Positions 51,666-59,939 of a stretch of 64,000 nt of DNA are shown one piece after another. Below the pieces are notes generated by a model. That model was not told the DNA's origin, made no database searches, and worked only from the letters and a program-made list of their open reading frames with translations. How positions within the stretch are numbered: position 1 is the first letter of the stretch; each line of letters opens with the position of its first letter. The DNA is from Halorientalis sp. LT38 (lineage in GTDB: Archaea; Halobacteriota; Halobacteria; Halobacteriales; Haloarculaceae). The stretch is taken from assembly GCF_037031225.1 (NCBI RefSeq), contig NZ_JAYEZN010000001.1, positions 1,116,001 to 1,180,000 on the forward strand, written 5' to 3'. The position numbers and the translations under genes are program-made.

Positions 51666-52438
51666 TCGTCGGAACGACTGTGGGTGAAATGGGTCCATTG
51701 CTGGGCGGGACGGTCCTGTGCGCGTTCGGTACCTGATGACCTCGGGATGGCATCGATTGCGGTGACGAGGCCGAAGCACGCAGTGGAGGCGTTGTCAACG
51801 GAGATGCCGGCCTGCCGAACGGTCGTCAGCGGATCGTGGTTCAACCGGCAGCCGGTCTTCTCATAATGGGCCTCGGCACGCCAGTCCTGGAGCCAGGCGA
51901 GCGGTGCAGCATCGCTCCGACGGTGTTCGAGCAGTCGGATCTTGCCGTCAGAGGTACAGACTCGCTCCATCTCGTGGAGTGCCGCAATTGGGTCGGGGAA
52001 CGTACACGTGGAAAACGACGAAATGACAGTATCGAAGCTATCGTCTGGGAAGTCGAGTGCCTGTGCATCCATCTGATGGACGGTGCCCTCCAGATTGAGT
52101 CTGGTGAGCTCAGTACGGGCATGGGTGAGCATTTCATCGCTGATGTCGATGCCAACGACCTCGCTTGAATCCGAGAGATAGCGGAAGTTTCGCCCGGTGC
52201 CACAGGCGACGTCAAGCACTTGCCCGTCTACATTTTCGAACTGATGGCGACGATACCGACCAGCGAATAGCCGGTCAAGTTCCCGCCAGCGTGCAAGTTT
52301 GTCAGCTACGTCTGCGTACGCGTCGGCGATCTCTTCAGCTGATTTCGGACGTCTTTGTACCGACTGTTGTCGGTCGGAGTTCTTGGTCTGCGTTCGATTC
52401 TGCTGGCTTGTCGAGTCGTGTGAATTGTTCGATTGCAT
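51662..52438 (-). CDS. Class I SAM-dependent methyltransferase
   Basis: 258 residues with a Gln/Ser/Asn-rich N-terminal tail, then the Rossmann core: motif I VLDVACGTGRN, acidic loop VVGIDISDEML, MDAQALDFPDDSFDTVISSF and a LHEMERVCTSDGKIRLLEH block. This is the methyltransferase type 11 (UbiE-like) family. It is the first gene of the operon with the serine hydrolase and the membrane protein. The substrate is unknown; small molecules or lipids are most likely for this family. Confidence 0.85.
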   Translation of the reverse strand: MQSNNSHDSTSQQNRTQTKNSDRQQSVQRRPKSAEEIADAYADVADKLARWRELDRLFAGRYRRHQFENVDGQVLDVACGTGRNFRYLSDSSEVVGIDISDEMLTHARTELTRLNLEGTVHQMDAQALDFPDDSFDTVISSFSTCTFPDPIAALHEMERVCTSDGKIRLLEHRRSDAAPLAWLQDWRAEAHYEKTGCRLNHDPLTTVRQAGISVDNASTACFGLVTAIDAIPRSSGTERAQDRPAQQWTHFTHSRSDE

Positions 52439-52636
52439 AGTGTGGACCTCCGTTGATCGCGATTATGGATCGAGCCAGCGACACCAATAAATGTATTGGA
52501 GATTTGATAATTTATCAGAGTCGCATCAAAACTGAGTTTGAGCAGAATACCGGGAGAGTGACTTTCTCCAACCGCTAATCAGAGAGCCATTCGATCTGTA
52601 CAATATCTGCTCAACGCCGCTTTCGTAACAATACTG

Positions 52637-53560
52637 TCAGGATAGGCGGAACTCACCACTCTCGCGGCGCACGCGCTCCGTCCGCACAACCGACGCAGTC
52701 GAATCGAGGTAAAGTCTGACCGCATCCTCCTCGTGGCGCAATACCACCTCGTATTCGTCGGGATCAGACGCGATCCGGTCGGACGTCCAGCGACCCTCGT
52801 AGACGTACTCGTGGAACTCCCAGATGCCTCGTGACGTCACATCGATCCCGCGCTCCCAATAGAACGCGATAGACGCCGGGTGGTAGACGACGCTGTAGGT
52901 CAGTGGGCTGTTGTACTCCCGTAGACACTCCTCACAGGAACTCATTACGAGAAACGGATCAGCAGTTGGCAATGCACTCCCGTGCACTTCAACTACCTCA
53001 GTAGACAGATTTGCGCCACACTCTGAGCACATCCCTCGCCGAATCTGCTTGACATCCTCGGCACTTCGTAGCCTGACACTCTCAAGTATCGCATCGACTT
53101 CTCGTGTGTTGACCTGTGCAGGCGTTACTGGCTGTCCCATTACCTGCTGCTCACACGCCGAACAGTCGATACGGAAAAACTGATGGGAGAGACTTGCTAC
53201 GAGCGCTTCTTCTCCACAAAAGACGCACATCCCATCGACCGGTTCAGGTCCGAATGACTCCGGTTGTTCGTAATTTCCCGACAGGATGAACCGGACAATG
53301 CGCTCACCTGCATGTGAAAGCGAATACCCATTGTCGCTTTTTCGAAGATACGTCCCAGTAAGTTCGCCCAGGTGGTACGACAGTTTCGACGTATTCTCCA
53401 CATCGACGTGATCGTAAATCTCTGAGAAGGCCAGTTCAGCAGCCCCCGACCCTGCCTGCTCACGTTCGTATTGTGCGACAGCAACGGCACGGAGAATATC
53501 GATACGTGTCTCATCGGCAAGAAGATGAAAAATATCCGTTGCCGAACGTTTCTCCGTCAT
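52637..53560 (-). CDS. ArsR-type winged-helix regulator with zinc-binding sensor
   Basis: The first 90 residues are an ArsR-like winged helix (IFHLLADETRIDILRAVAV, KLSYHLGELTGTYLRKSDNGYSLSHAG). The rest contains zinc knuckles (CVFCGEE, CSACEQQ, CSECGAN, SSCEECL), a common haloarchaeal arrangement (DUF7351-type), and ends in a beta-rich domain. It is a DNA-binding transcription regulator, perhaps sensing metal or redox state through the cysteines. It stands alone, with 198 bases before the methyltransferase operon and 484 after. Confidence 0.8.
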   Translation of the reverse strand: MTEKRSATDIFHLLADETRIDILRAVAVAQYEREQAGSGAAELAFSEIYDHVDVENTSKLSYHLGELTGTYLRKSDNGYSLSHAGERIVRFILSGNYEQPESFGPEPVDGMCVFCGEEALVASLSHQFFRIDCSACEQQVMGQPVTPAQVNTREVDAILESVRLRSAEDVKQIRRGMCSECGANLSTEVVEVHGSALPTADPFLVMSSCEECLREYNSPLTYSVVYHPASIAFYWERGIDVTSRGIWEFHEYVYEGRWTSDRIASDPDEYEVVLRHEEDAVRLYLDSTASVVRTERVRRESGEFRLS

Positions 53561-54044
53561 TGTCTCCAGTATCTACTTCCAGTTCTGCGCTGATATTGAA
53601 ACCTCGGGCGCCGATTACGTACACTTTTGCACCAGGTTCCTAAGACATTGTGCCGGTATCGGGCTGGTTTGAGACGACGGGAGGATAAGACCTACCCTCA
53701 GCTGTAAAGTCATTTATTGCAGATCAGTTCCTTCTGCTTTGCCGGGCTGTCGGATTGGGACGACTGATCGATCTACGTCTACGCCAATGCAGTCACGAAA
53801 GCGTACAGGCAGCACTCGTAATGGCCCTAGAAATTGTGTCGTGAATCAATCTCGAATCAAGTGAAGATCAATCCAGAAATCGGTGAGGCTCAACTGACCT
53901 GGGCCGACACGACAACTTTGGTCGACAGCACAGAGGAAAAAGGGGGATGGAGCGTGACGGCCGAGTGGTGACGGCCGTGTTTATCGGCAGCGTTGCAATC
54001 TGTTTGTTCGACTACGCCACTTACGCGGTGATGTGAGTGTCACC
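53561..54044. other. Intergenic region
   Basis: 484 bases with no supported gene. GTGACGGCCG occurs twice (near 53955 and 53971) and can form a small stem. Nothing else stands out. Confidence 0.4.
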
Positions 54045-54653
54045 TTACTCCAGTTCGATGGTGAACACACCGTTGTCCTGTGACTCAGCCGTACTCATGT
54101 TGAACTGTTCTTCGTGCACCTGGTCGGCAGTGATCTTTGTCGCGTTGATGTCGTGCTGTTCGGTACTGTCTTCATCGTTGTTGTCGTTCAACGTGAACTC
54201 ATCACCGTCGTCCGACACGATACCGTACTCGGTCTCGTTGATCGAGATGGCGCTCGAAGCGTTGAGTTTCACCGGTTCGGAGACGTCGGTGACCGTCTCG
54301 GCGTCGAGGTCGACAGTGGCCGTAACGCGCGTCTCATCGGGGGCATCCTGCGGAGCCACGTCGACGTGGACGATGCCGTCCTTCAGTTCCGAGGCCCAGA
54401 CCTCGAAGTGGACGGCGGCATCGTCGTCGAAGTAGCTCTGGACTTCGTCGTTCGCCCAGGCGATGTCGACTGCCTGATCGACTTCTTCGTCGCTCACTTC
54501 TTCGGGATTCACGACATCGATGGTTTGGTTAGCAGGTGATGCAGCTGCCGACGGGGTGTCGGCAGTCGGCGCGGTCATACTGGCGGCCACGACACCGGTT
54601 GCGCTGAGTGCAACCAATGCCACGATCGCGAGCGTGAGTGCGTTTCTTCGCAT
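54045..54653 (-). CDS. Secreted protein of unknown function
   Basis: 202 residues beginning with a signal peptide (RNALTLAIVALVALSATGVVAAS). The mature part is acidic and has NQTIDVVNPEEVSDEEVDQA and a VDLDAETVTDVSE segment. The latter is close to VDLKNETVTDITD in the secreted protein encoded at 55576, suggesting a shared domain (PepSY-like beta hairpin is possible). Downstream of the membrane HTH gene on the same strand, separated by 200 bases with an inverted repeat. Confidence 0.7.
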   Translation of the reverse strand: MRRNALTLAIVALVALSATGVVAASMTAPTADTPSAAASPANQTIDVVNPEEVSDEEVDQAVDIAWANDEVQSYFDDDAAVHFEVWASELKDGIVHVDVAPQDAPDETRVTATVDLDAETVTDVSEPVKLNASSAISINETEYGIVSDDGDEFTLNDNNDEDSTEQHDINATKITADQVHEEQFNMSTAESQDNGVFTIELE

Positions 54654-54815
54654 GGTTGGAGTTGTCGGCAGCGAACCGGAGTGGGAGGGCTGATATCCAC
54701 GGTCAGTCAGTGGGGACCACAGCCGTGTTGCCCCGGCTCGCCTCGCTTTGACCTTCGCTGAAAGACCTCATAGTCCTTGATTGGGAAGGGCTACGAAAGC
54801 CGTTTGTAACACGTT

Positions 54816-54838
54816 GAAACAGGCGAAAACGCTGTTTC
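54816..54838. promoter_or_regulatory. Inverted repeat between the HTH and secreted protein genes
   Basis: GAAACAG (54816-54822) and CTGTTTC (54832-54838) are perfect inverted copies. The GAAAC half-sites recall the tandem repeat upstream of the HTH gene. It lies after the HTH stop codon, so a transcription terminator is the alternative. Confidence 0.4.
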
Positions 54839-54853
54839 TGGCCCTACGCCTAG

Positions 54854-55429
54854 TCACTGTAGATAGATCGTATTCCCCATTCCATCCCGTTCTCGCTCCA
54901 CAAGGTGTCGGTGTTCAAGTTTGTCGAGCGTCCGGCTGACAGTCGCCTTCGAAAGATCGGTCTCCTCGACGAGTTGCCGTTGTGCCAGCTCCCCCTCTGC
55001 CTCGATGAGTCGTTCGTAGATAGTCGCTTGATTATTCGAGAGTTTCTCGAGTGTCTCTTCCCACCGGTCTACATCTGGCTGTTGGTCCCGATTCATTCTG
55101 GGTGGTGCAGGTCCCCCACCATCATGTATTTCAACAGGTGGCTGTGTCTGCGCTCGCGGTGGTGACTGCTCCTGTGGGTCGAACTGGGTTGCCTTATTAA
55201 AGAAGAGGAGCCACACGCCGCTAGCCCCACACACGAAAGCCGCGACCACGGCAATGGTCACCTCACGATACGTAAAATACTCACCAACACTCGTCGTCTG
55301 TGTCCCATTCTCGTTGAGCGAGATCATCACCGGGGAGGGCGTAATTAATTGGAGGGACAACACGAGAGCTGCCACAACGAAAATGACAGCAGCTAACAAG
55401 TGTATGTGTTGGGGAGGGCGGAAACGCAT
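54854..55429 (-). CDS. Membrane-anchored winged-helix regulator
   Basis: Two N-terminal transmembrane helices (LLAAVIFVVAALVLSLQLIT and TIAVVAAFVCGASGVWLLFF) with about 30 exterior residues between them. A Pro/Gln-rich linker follows, then a C-terminal MarR-like winged helix (ATIYERLIEAEGELAQRQLV, DLSKATVSRTLDKLEHRHLV). This layout suits a one-component sensor at the membrane. It is divergent from the secreted protein at 55576 with a tandem repeat between, and upstream of another secreted protein. Both are plausible targets. The TATA box at 55451-55460 makes the transcript leaderless. Confidence 0.82.
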   Translation of the reverse strand: MRFRPPQHIHLLAAVIFVVAALVLSLQLITPSPVMISLNENGTQTTSVGEYFTYREVTIAVVAAFVCGASGVWLLFFNKATQFDPQEQSPPRAQTQPPVEIHDGGGPAPPRMNRDQQPDVDRWEETLEKLSNNQATIYERLIEAEGELAQRQLVEETDLSKATVSRTLDKLEHRHLVERERDGMGNTIYLQ

Positions 55430-55450
55430 AGGGTCACCATGCGATACTGG

Positions 55451-55460
55451 GACTTTATGT
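55451..55460 (-). promoter_or_regulatory. TATA box of the membrane HTH gene
   Basis: ACATAAAGTC on the minus strand, about 25 bases before the ATG at 55429. Confidence 0.55.
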
Positions 55461-55489
55461 CCATCGATCTATATGCCGGTATCCGGCCG

Positions 55490-55533
55490 TGAAACGGACA
55501 TGAAACGCGTTTCCAACGTGTTTCGAACGCGTT
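55490..55533. promoter_or_regulatory. Tandem 11-bp repeat, candidate operator
   Basis: Four consecutive 11-base units: TGAAACGGACA, TGAAACGCGTT, TCCAACGTGTT and TCGAACGCGTT. The second and third units together contain the 12-base palindrome GAAACGCGTTTC (55502-55513). One unit per helical turn puts all copies on one face of the DNA, as in cooperative repressor sites. It lies between the divergent HTH and secreted protein genes. Confidence 0.6.
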
Positions 55534-55575
55534 TCACCCCGGGATTGATGAGGTCTTTCAGCCTACTTAGACCGT

Positions 55576-56286
55576 ATGGATGATGGTATTCGCACACGCC
55601 TGCTCGTGCTTGTCGGGCTTGTCGCAGTCAGTATTGGATTAGCCGGCATTGGAGCCGCCTTCGGCATGACTGAGCCCCTTACATCGGACCCATCGGGTGA
55701 ATTTGTCGTCGCCGATGGCAATATAACATTTAATTCAAGTGGTGAATCGAAGACTGTCGTCAAGAATCTCTCAAAGGTTCGGGAAGTGAAAATCGAAGAG
55801 ACCGACACCGGCCAGTTCACGATCCAGACAATTGAGGAGCAGCCACTGACGGTGCGTGAGCGCGAGCGAGCGCGTGAAATCACACTCGCGAACCAAACCG
55901 TGAACTCTGCACTCTCTGAGATGGACTCCTACGAATTCTCGGTCGATCCGATTCAGCAGATAAACGCCTCAGCGTTCAATCGAGTTTCCTACGATGGCAC
56001 TACGAGCCACGAAACGAGCGATGGGATATCCATCATTGAAGTATCAAATAAAAAGGAGGACTATGGAGCTATCACGATTACGCGCGAGTCCAATTATGTC
56101 GAAGATCGCGCGGTTGTGCGGATCCGCCAGCCAGATGCACCGCAGTCAGAGGATCTGAAGTATTCGGTGGATGTTGACCTCAAGAATGAAACAGTCACGG
56201 ACATTACCGACTGGGATGCTATTCGAAAGGGGGCGCCCACCGTTACCACGACTGAAAACCTCAATGTGACCGGGATAGGGGATTAG
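55576..56286 (+). CDS. Secreted or membrane-anchored protein of unknown function
   Basis: An N-terminal hydrophobic segment (RLLVLVGLVAVSIGLAGIGAAFG) acts as signal or anchor. The remaining 205 residues are exterior, beta-rich and hold several NxT/S sequons. SVDVDLKNETVTDITDW near the C-terminus resembles part of the secreted protein at 54045. No enzyme motif is visible. Its promoter region contains the tandem 11-bp repeat, so control by the divergent membrane HTH protein is likely. Confidence 0.7.
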   Translation: MDDGIRTRLLVLVGLVAVSIGLAGIGAAFGMTEPLTSDPSGEFVVADGNITFNSSGESKTVVKNLSKVREVKIEETDTGQFTIQTIEEQPLTVRERERAREITLANQTVNSALSEMDSYEFSVDPIQQINASAFNRVSYDGTTSHETSDGISIIEVSNKKEDYGAITITRESNYVEDRAVVRIRQPDAPQSEDLKYSVDVDLKNETVTDITDWDAIRKGAPTVTTTENLNVTGIGD

Positions 56287-56750
56287 ACATAGAACAGGCT
56301 ACAGAGTAACAGTGTTTCAACTGCAGGCCCAAACTCAAATGTGAGTTAGAATCTGCTACGAATCGGAGATCCATCACGGTGGCTGTCTCCCAACCTCGAC
56401 ACACCCATCAAAAGGGAGGCGTCGGGACGGGGTCAAAATATTGCCCCATCAACGTTGGTACAATCGCTTAGCGCAGCCATGGCGAACTAGATGTCCGTCG
56501 CAAGTAAGAAGCAGCGGACCTCAAGCAATAGCAGTGCTACCAGAAAGCCACATTACACCGGACCCGATACTCTTATTTCGGCAAACGCTAGAGGTCGCAA
56601 GCGATCGTCTCTCAAATGTTCTCGCTGGAGGTGCCACTCTAGCATTCGAAGTTACAGGCTCTGTTGAGATCCAATTGTAACGAAACCTTTCCGGCTGAAA
56701 CAGCCGTTAGGAAGGACTGAGAAGATTAACGAGATCCAGGAAAGATACAT
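56287..56750. other. Intergenic region
   Basis: About 460 bases without a supported gene. GGCTCTGTTGAGATCCAATTG near 56659 recalls the ends of some IS6-type elements but has no partner copy or transposase nearby. Confidence 0.35.
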
Positions 56751-56759
56751 ATTATAAAG
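56751..56759 (+). promoter_or_regulatory. TATA box of the small membrane protein gene
   Basis: ATTATAAAG about 25 bases before the ATG at 56776; the mRNA should be leaderless. Confidence 0.6.
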
Positions 56760-56775
56760 TACTAACCATCCACAT

Positions 56776-56964
56776 ATGGGTGAAAACTTAGTTCGGGCAC
56801 TACAATTGGTCGTGTTGTTCCTCTTAGCCATCTCTCTATTGGGAGCAGGTATCTGGACATATCAGGGGTTGGGACTTACTGTTGGACTTGCTCTCCTCAT
56901 TCTCGGTGTCGGAGGGTTTCTATATGCCGGATATAACACCTACCAGTTTGCTTCCTCAGTGTAG
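56776..56964 (+). CDS. Two-helix small membrane protein
   Basis: 62 residues made almost entirely of two transmembrane helices (LQLVVLFLLAISLLGAGIW and LTVGLALLILGVGGFLYAGY) with a short polar turn. A well-placed TATA box supports a real gene. Function unknown. Confidence 0.65.
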   Translation: MGENLVRALQLVVLFLLAISLLGAGIWTYQGLGLTVGLALLILGVGGFLYAGYNTYQFASSV

Positions 56965-57037
56965 TCAGATTTCCCGAAAAATTCCGTGATTCGTCGCTTA
57001 TCTGCACTGAGCGGTTTTGGGGATCAGGAAACAAGGT

Positions 57038-57143
57038 ATGAGGACTAATTTATAACCCACTCACGCAAAGGCGACTTGTGACCGTCACGACCGAGCGTGG
57101 ACGGCGACGGGTGGCCCTGGTGATCGAAACGGTGAACGAGTGA
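57038..57143 (+). repeat. Short degenerate repeat, copy A
   Basis: Shares ATGAGGACnAAT, CTCACGC and the 17-base ACCGTCACGACCGAGCG with copy B at 59671-59770, in the same order and spacing. From a GTG at 57078 it reads VTVTTERGRRRVALVIETVN to a TGA, a coding-like fragment. It is probably the decayed start region of a duplicated small gene. Confidence 0.5.
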
Positions 57144-57161
57144 CGGACTGCTTGGATCTCG

Positions 57162-57392
57162 TCACTCAACCGAATCCGGTATCGCGTCGGCGTCGATCGT
57201 CTGTTCCAGCACTGCGGAGACGCCGATTCGCACGCGGACAGAGACCGCCGAGTCCGACACGTCAAGGGCTTCGGCCAGATCGGCGAGCAGGGACTCGCCC
57301 GTCCCGTAGTCCGCGTTCGAACCGGACAGATGAACCAGGTAACACACCGGTTTGCGGTCTGTCCAGCACCTATCAGAAACGCCGTGCTGCAC
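57162..57392 (-). CDS. Possible small helical protein or remnant
   Basis: The frame reads DYGTGESLLADLAEALDVSD then SAVSVRVRIGVSAVLEQTID and looks like real protein (an amphipathic DNA-binding or dimerisation segment), but its opening residues do not. It may be the second half of a gene whose first half is the frame at 57373-57516, now out of phase. Family not recognised. Confidence 0.35.
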   Translation of the reverse strand: MQHGVSDRCWTDRKPVCYLVHLSGSNADYGTGESLLADLAEALDVSDSAVSVRVRIGVSAVLEQTIDADAIPDSVE

Positions 57393-57516
57393 ACAAAGTG
57401 TGTACGGTCAGGAATAGGGCCGCGATCTCGCGGTCGTCGAACCTGAGATCACAACTGACAAACTGATTTGCCGCCTGTTCGGTCACCTTCCGGTTCAACT
57501 CGGTCTTACTCGTCAT
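57373..57516 (-). CDS. Possible 47-residue protein or gene fragment
   Basis: From ATG 57516 the frame reads MTSKTELNRKVTEQAANQFV then CDLRFDDREIAALFLTVHTL, acidic and helical like other haloarchaeal proteins, and stops at 57373. It overlaps the end of the next minus-strand frame, consistent with a single frameshifted gene. Confidence 0.35.
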   Translation of the reverse strand: MTSKTELNRKVTEQAANQFVSCDLRFDDREIAALFLTVHTLCAARRF

Positions 57517-57638
57517 TTGGATCCTTTAGTTCACCATCCTCGTCCCGTGAGACCTGTTCCGCGTCACGGGTCAGCAATTCATGCTGGCTCGCCACGGTCC
57601 TTTCTTCCTTCTTGCAAGAATTCGGTTGCCTCACCGTA

Positions 57639-58280
57639 TCACAACAAGAGGTAGGGGAGGAACTGGACGATGACGCCAGGGACGGCGGCCAGTGCCGCTT
57701 GCCACCATCGCACCCGTCGCAGGACCTGTATACCGACGGTCCAAAGGCCTCCTGCCAGGACGATTGCGACGGCGTCAAGATACTGGGTGGCCCGGACGAG
57801 TTGCGTCTCCTGAACTTCCCGGACAAATTCGGCGCTCCCGGCCGCAGTCTCGGGTGGTGGCGTCATCTGGATGCTCACGAGCATGGCGAGGAGCCAGACA
57901 GCACCCGAGAGCAACACCGGGCCGAATCCCCAGCCGAGAATCCAGAGGGTGGTGCGGAGGTCGCCCGCATCCGAGACCGGCGCGGTCAGCAGATACGCGC
58001 CAACAGTCGCGACCAACCAGTACACAAGCGCGCTGGCAAAGCTCACGACCGACCCAGCGACGAGTGAAACGGCGACGTCGACCGTCTGGTCACCGACAGC
58101 GTACGACAACGTCGGCCCCGAATTCGTGCCGACGACAATCGCAGAGGTGAGCGACAACTGCGCGAGCAAGGGAACGAGTGCGGTGCCGACGACGATCGCC
58201 AGTATCGCAAGTCGGCTTGGGTCGTCGCGTTGTGTAGCGAAAAACGACCGCAAATTTGTCACGGAGACTCGATTCGACAC
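57639..58280 (-). CDS. Yip1-like multi-pass membrane protein
   Basis: Start set at GTG 58280 (SNRVSVTNLRSFF), with a CTTAATG TATA box at 58304-58310; the longer open frame to 58529 adds a non-membrane-like tail. About five transmembrane helices follow (LAILAIVVGTALVPLLAQL; VAVSLVAGSVVSFASALVYW; TLWILGWGFGPVLLSGAVWL; YLDAVAIVLAGGLWTVGIQV; ALAAVPGVIVQFLPYLLL). The layout and FGPVLLSGAVW-type segment fit the archaeal Yip1 family. Role unknown. Confidence 0.7.
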   Translation of the reverse strand: MSNRVSVTNLRSFFATQRDDPSRLAILAIVVGTALVPLLAQLSLTSAIVVGTNSGPTLSYAVGDQTVDVAVSLVAGSVVSFASALVYWLVATVGAYLLTAPVSDAGDLRTTLWILGWGFGPVLLSGAVWLLAMLVSIQMTPPPETAAGSAEFVREVQETQLVRATQYLDAVAIVLAGGLWTVGIQVLRRVRWWQAALAAVPGVIVQFLPYLLL

Positions 58281-58303
58281 GGGTGGTAGTGTCCAGCCGA
58301 ACA

Positions 58304-58310
58304 CATTAAG
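58304..58310 (-). promoter_or_regulatory. TATA-like box of the Yip1-like gene
   Basis: CTTAATG on the minus strand about 26 bases before the preferred GTG start at 58280. Confidence 0.45.
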
Positions 58311-58437
58311 AGTTCCGTGGTCGGTCGACTGCCTTGTCGTCCGGTTCGCCGGTCGCTCTCCGGTCCAGCAGCCGTTCCAGCAAACCCAAGTGCGTTCGCT
58401 GTGACACCTCAATTCGATTGAAACCGTCCACCCCCCT

Positions 58438-58782
58438 ATGACAGACGAGGATGCCTTCGAGGACATCGTCGACCTCCTCGCCGACGAGTACGCGCAGTCG
58501 ATCCTCAGGGCAACCAACGTCGAGGGCATGTCGGCCGACGAACTCAGCAGTCATTGCGAGATGTCCAAGCCGACAGTCTACCGACGGCTAGAAGATTTGC
58601 GTGCGGCAGACCTCGTCGAGGAGCGACAGCGGGTCGACCCGGACGGCAACCACGCCAAAGAGTACTATGCATCACTCTCGGACGTGCACATCGGTCTCGA
58701 AGGTGGTGAGTTCGAGTGTAATATCGAGCGCCGGGAATTGGACGTCGCTGACCACTTTACCGAACTGTTCGAGAACCTCTAA
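58438..58782 (+). CDS. ArsR-type HTH regulator
   Basis: 114 residues comprising a winged helix: DIVDLLADEYAQSILRATNV, then MSADELSSHCEMSKPTVYRR and LEDLRAADLVEERQRVDPDG with KEYYASL in the wing. It begins a three-gene operon: its TAA overlaps the ATG of the next membrane protein by one base. Haloarchaea often place such a regulator before DUF7521-type membrane proteins. It probably represses its own operon and perhaps the divergent Yip1-like gene. Confidence 0.85.
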   Translation: MTDEDAFEDIVDLLADEYAQSILRATNVEGMSADELSSHCEMSKPTVYRRLEDLRAADLVEERQRVDPDGNHAKEYYASLSDVHIGLEGGEFECNIERRELDVADHFTELFENL

Positions 58783-59117
58783 TGATCCCACACCCACTGC
58801 AAACCGCGTCGACGAACACGCCCGAGACAGTGCTCGCTATCCTGTTGTTCTTGGGGTTGTTCGTGACCGTGGTCGTCTCAGCGATCATCCTCTGGCGCGG
58901 GGTTCGACGCTACTGGCAGGATCGGAATGTTGCCCTGCTCGGCCTTTCGGTCGGCATCGCCTTCACGACCGGCATCCCGATCGTGGCGAACATGGGGCTC
59001 TCGACAGCGGCCAATCTGGAGACGGCGGCGATCACGGTCTTCACGAATTGCCTTCGCCTCCTCGGCTTGGGCCTCCTCCTGGTGGTCATCTACGGGAGTC
59101 GAGGTGACCGACGATGA
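58782..59117 (+). CDS. DUF7521-like membrane protein 1
   Basis: 111 residues, three predicted transmembrane helices (LAILLFLGLFVTVVVSAIIL; LGLSVGIAFTTGIPIVANMG; RLLGLGLLLVVIYGSRG) and a GVRRYWQDRN loop typical of these small haloarchaeal proteins. It is translationally coupled to the HTH gene before it and overlaps the next gene by 4 bases. Function unknown. Confidence 0.75.
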   Translation: MIPHPLQTASTNTPETVLAILLFLGLFVTVVVSAIILWRGVRRYWQDRNVALLGLSVGIAFTTGIPIVANMGLSTAANLETAAITVFTNCLRLLGLGLLLVVIYGSRGDRR

Positions 59118-59395
59118 GTGGCCTGCTCGTCCCGCTCGGGCTGGTCACGGAAGTCGCGACGCTTCTGATCGGGACCTTTGTCGCCTATCAGAGTTATCGC
59201 GGCTACAGACGAAATGAGAGCCCCGCGATGCTGGCGCTGGCGGTCGGCCTCGTCCTTATGATCCCCGTCGCGTCTCTGGTTCGACTCGCGATCGATAGCT
59301 TCGCACTCGTGGGTACAACCCAATCGGCACTGATCTTCCAGGCAATTAGCATCGTCGGCCTCCTGGTGGTCTTCTACGGACTGGTCCAGGATTGA
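59114..59395 (+). CDS. DUF7521-like membrane protein 2
   Basis: 93 residues with three transmembrane helices and the loop YRGYRRNESPAMLALAVGLV, closely similar in plan to the preceding protein (both end in VVxYG). The pair may form a hetero-oligomer in the membrane, controlled by the HTH protein of the same operon. ATGA overlap with the gene before. Confidence 0.75.
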   Translation: MSGLLVPLGLVTEVATLLIGTFVAYQSYRGYRRNESPAMLALAVGLVLMIPVASLVRLAIDSFALVGTTQSALIFQAISIVGLLVVFYGLVQD

Positions 59396-59670
59396 ATATG
59401 CCGGAACCGAGTGCGCTGGCATCGTTGCAATCTACCACGGGAAGCCTCGGGGTTGTCCGAAACGGCGTATCCATTTCGTGCTGACGAGAGACCGTCGATC
59501 TCGAAACACTTGCCCCAGGAGCGGTTCACAGACGCAGATATCGTATGCCAGTTGTGCTCTAGAGACGCCAATATACAGCAGGCCACTTTCGACTGAAACT
59601 GTCTGGTAGTAAGTGGTCCTGATCCAGTATAAATCTGTACTGAGGGATGTCTGGAACCAGTAAAATTGGG

Positions 59671-59770
59671 ATGAGGACGAATGAATATCCCCCTCACGCG
59701 TGGCTAACGTGAGACCGTCACGACCGAGCGCGGCGAGCGGCGGGTGACGCTGGTCGTCGAGTCGAACTAG
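59671..59770 (+). repeat. Short degenerate repeat, copy B
   Basis: Second copy of the segment at 57038-57143. The coding-like fragment reads ETVTTERGERRVTLVVESN before a TAG and lacks a start codon in frame. It lies in an otherwise empty 544-base gap (59396-59939). Confidence 0.5.
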
Positions 59771-59939
59771 CGGTCGAACCGTTTCGGGGTCGTTCGTGCC
59801 CTCGAAAGGTGGGTGGTCCGCTCGAAACGTGCGCCCACAGTTCGGTTCGAACACCGCGACCGCTTGACGATACACGCTCAGTTTCAGAGCCGGAAACACC
59901 GAACCCCGTTTTTAGTGGCGTCACCGCTTTTTTGCAACT
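59771..59939. other. Remainder of the 59396-59939 gap
   Basis: Apart from repeat copy B the gap shows no gene on either strand. A TTTTTAGTGG box at 59909-59918 stands about 26 bases before the ATG at 59940 and is the likely promoter of that gene. Confidence 0.4.

Noticed and set aside
56640-56690. IS-end-like GGCTCTGTTGAGATC sequence
   Set aside because: No inverted partner, target duplication or transposase is found nearby, so an insertion element cannot be supported.
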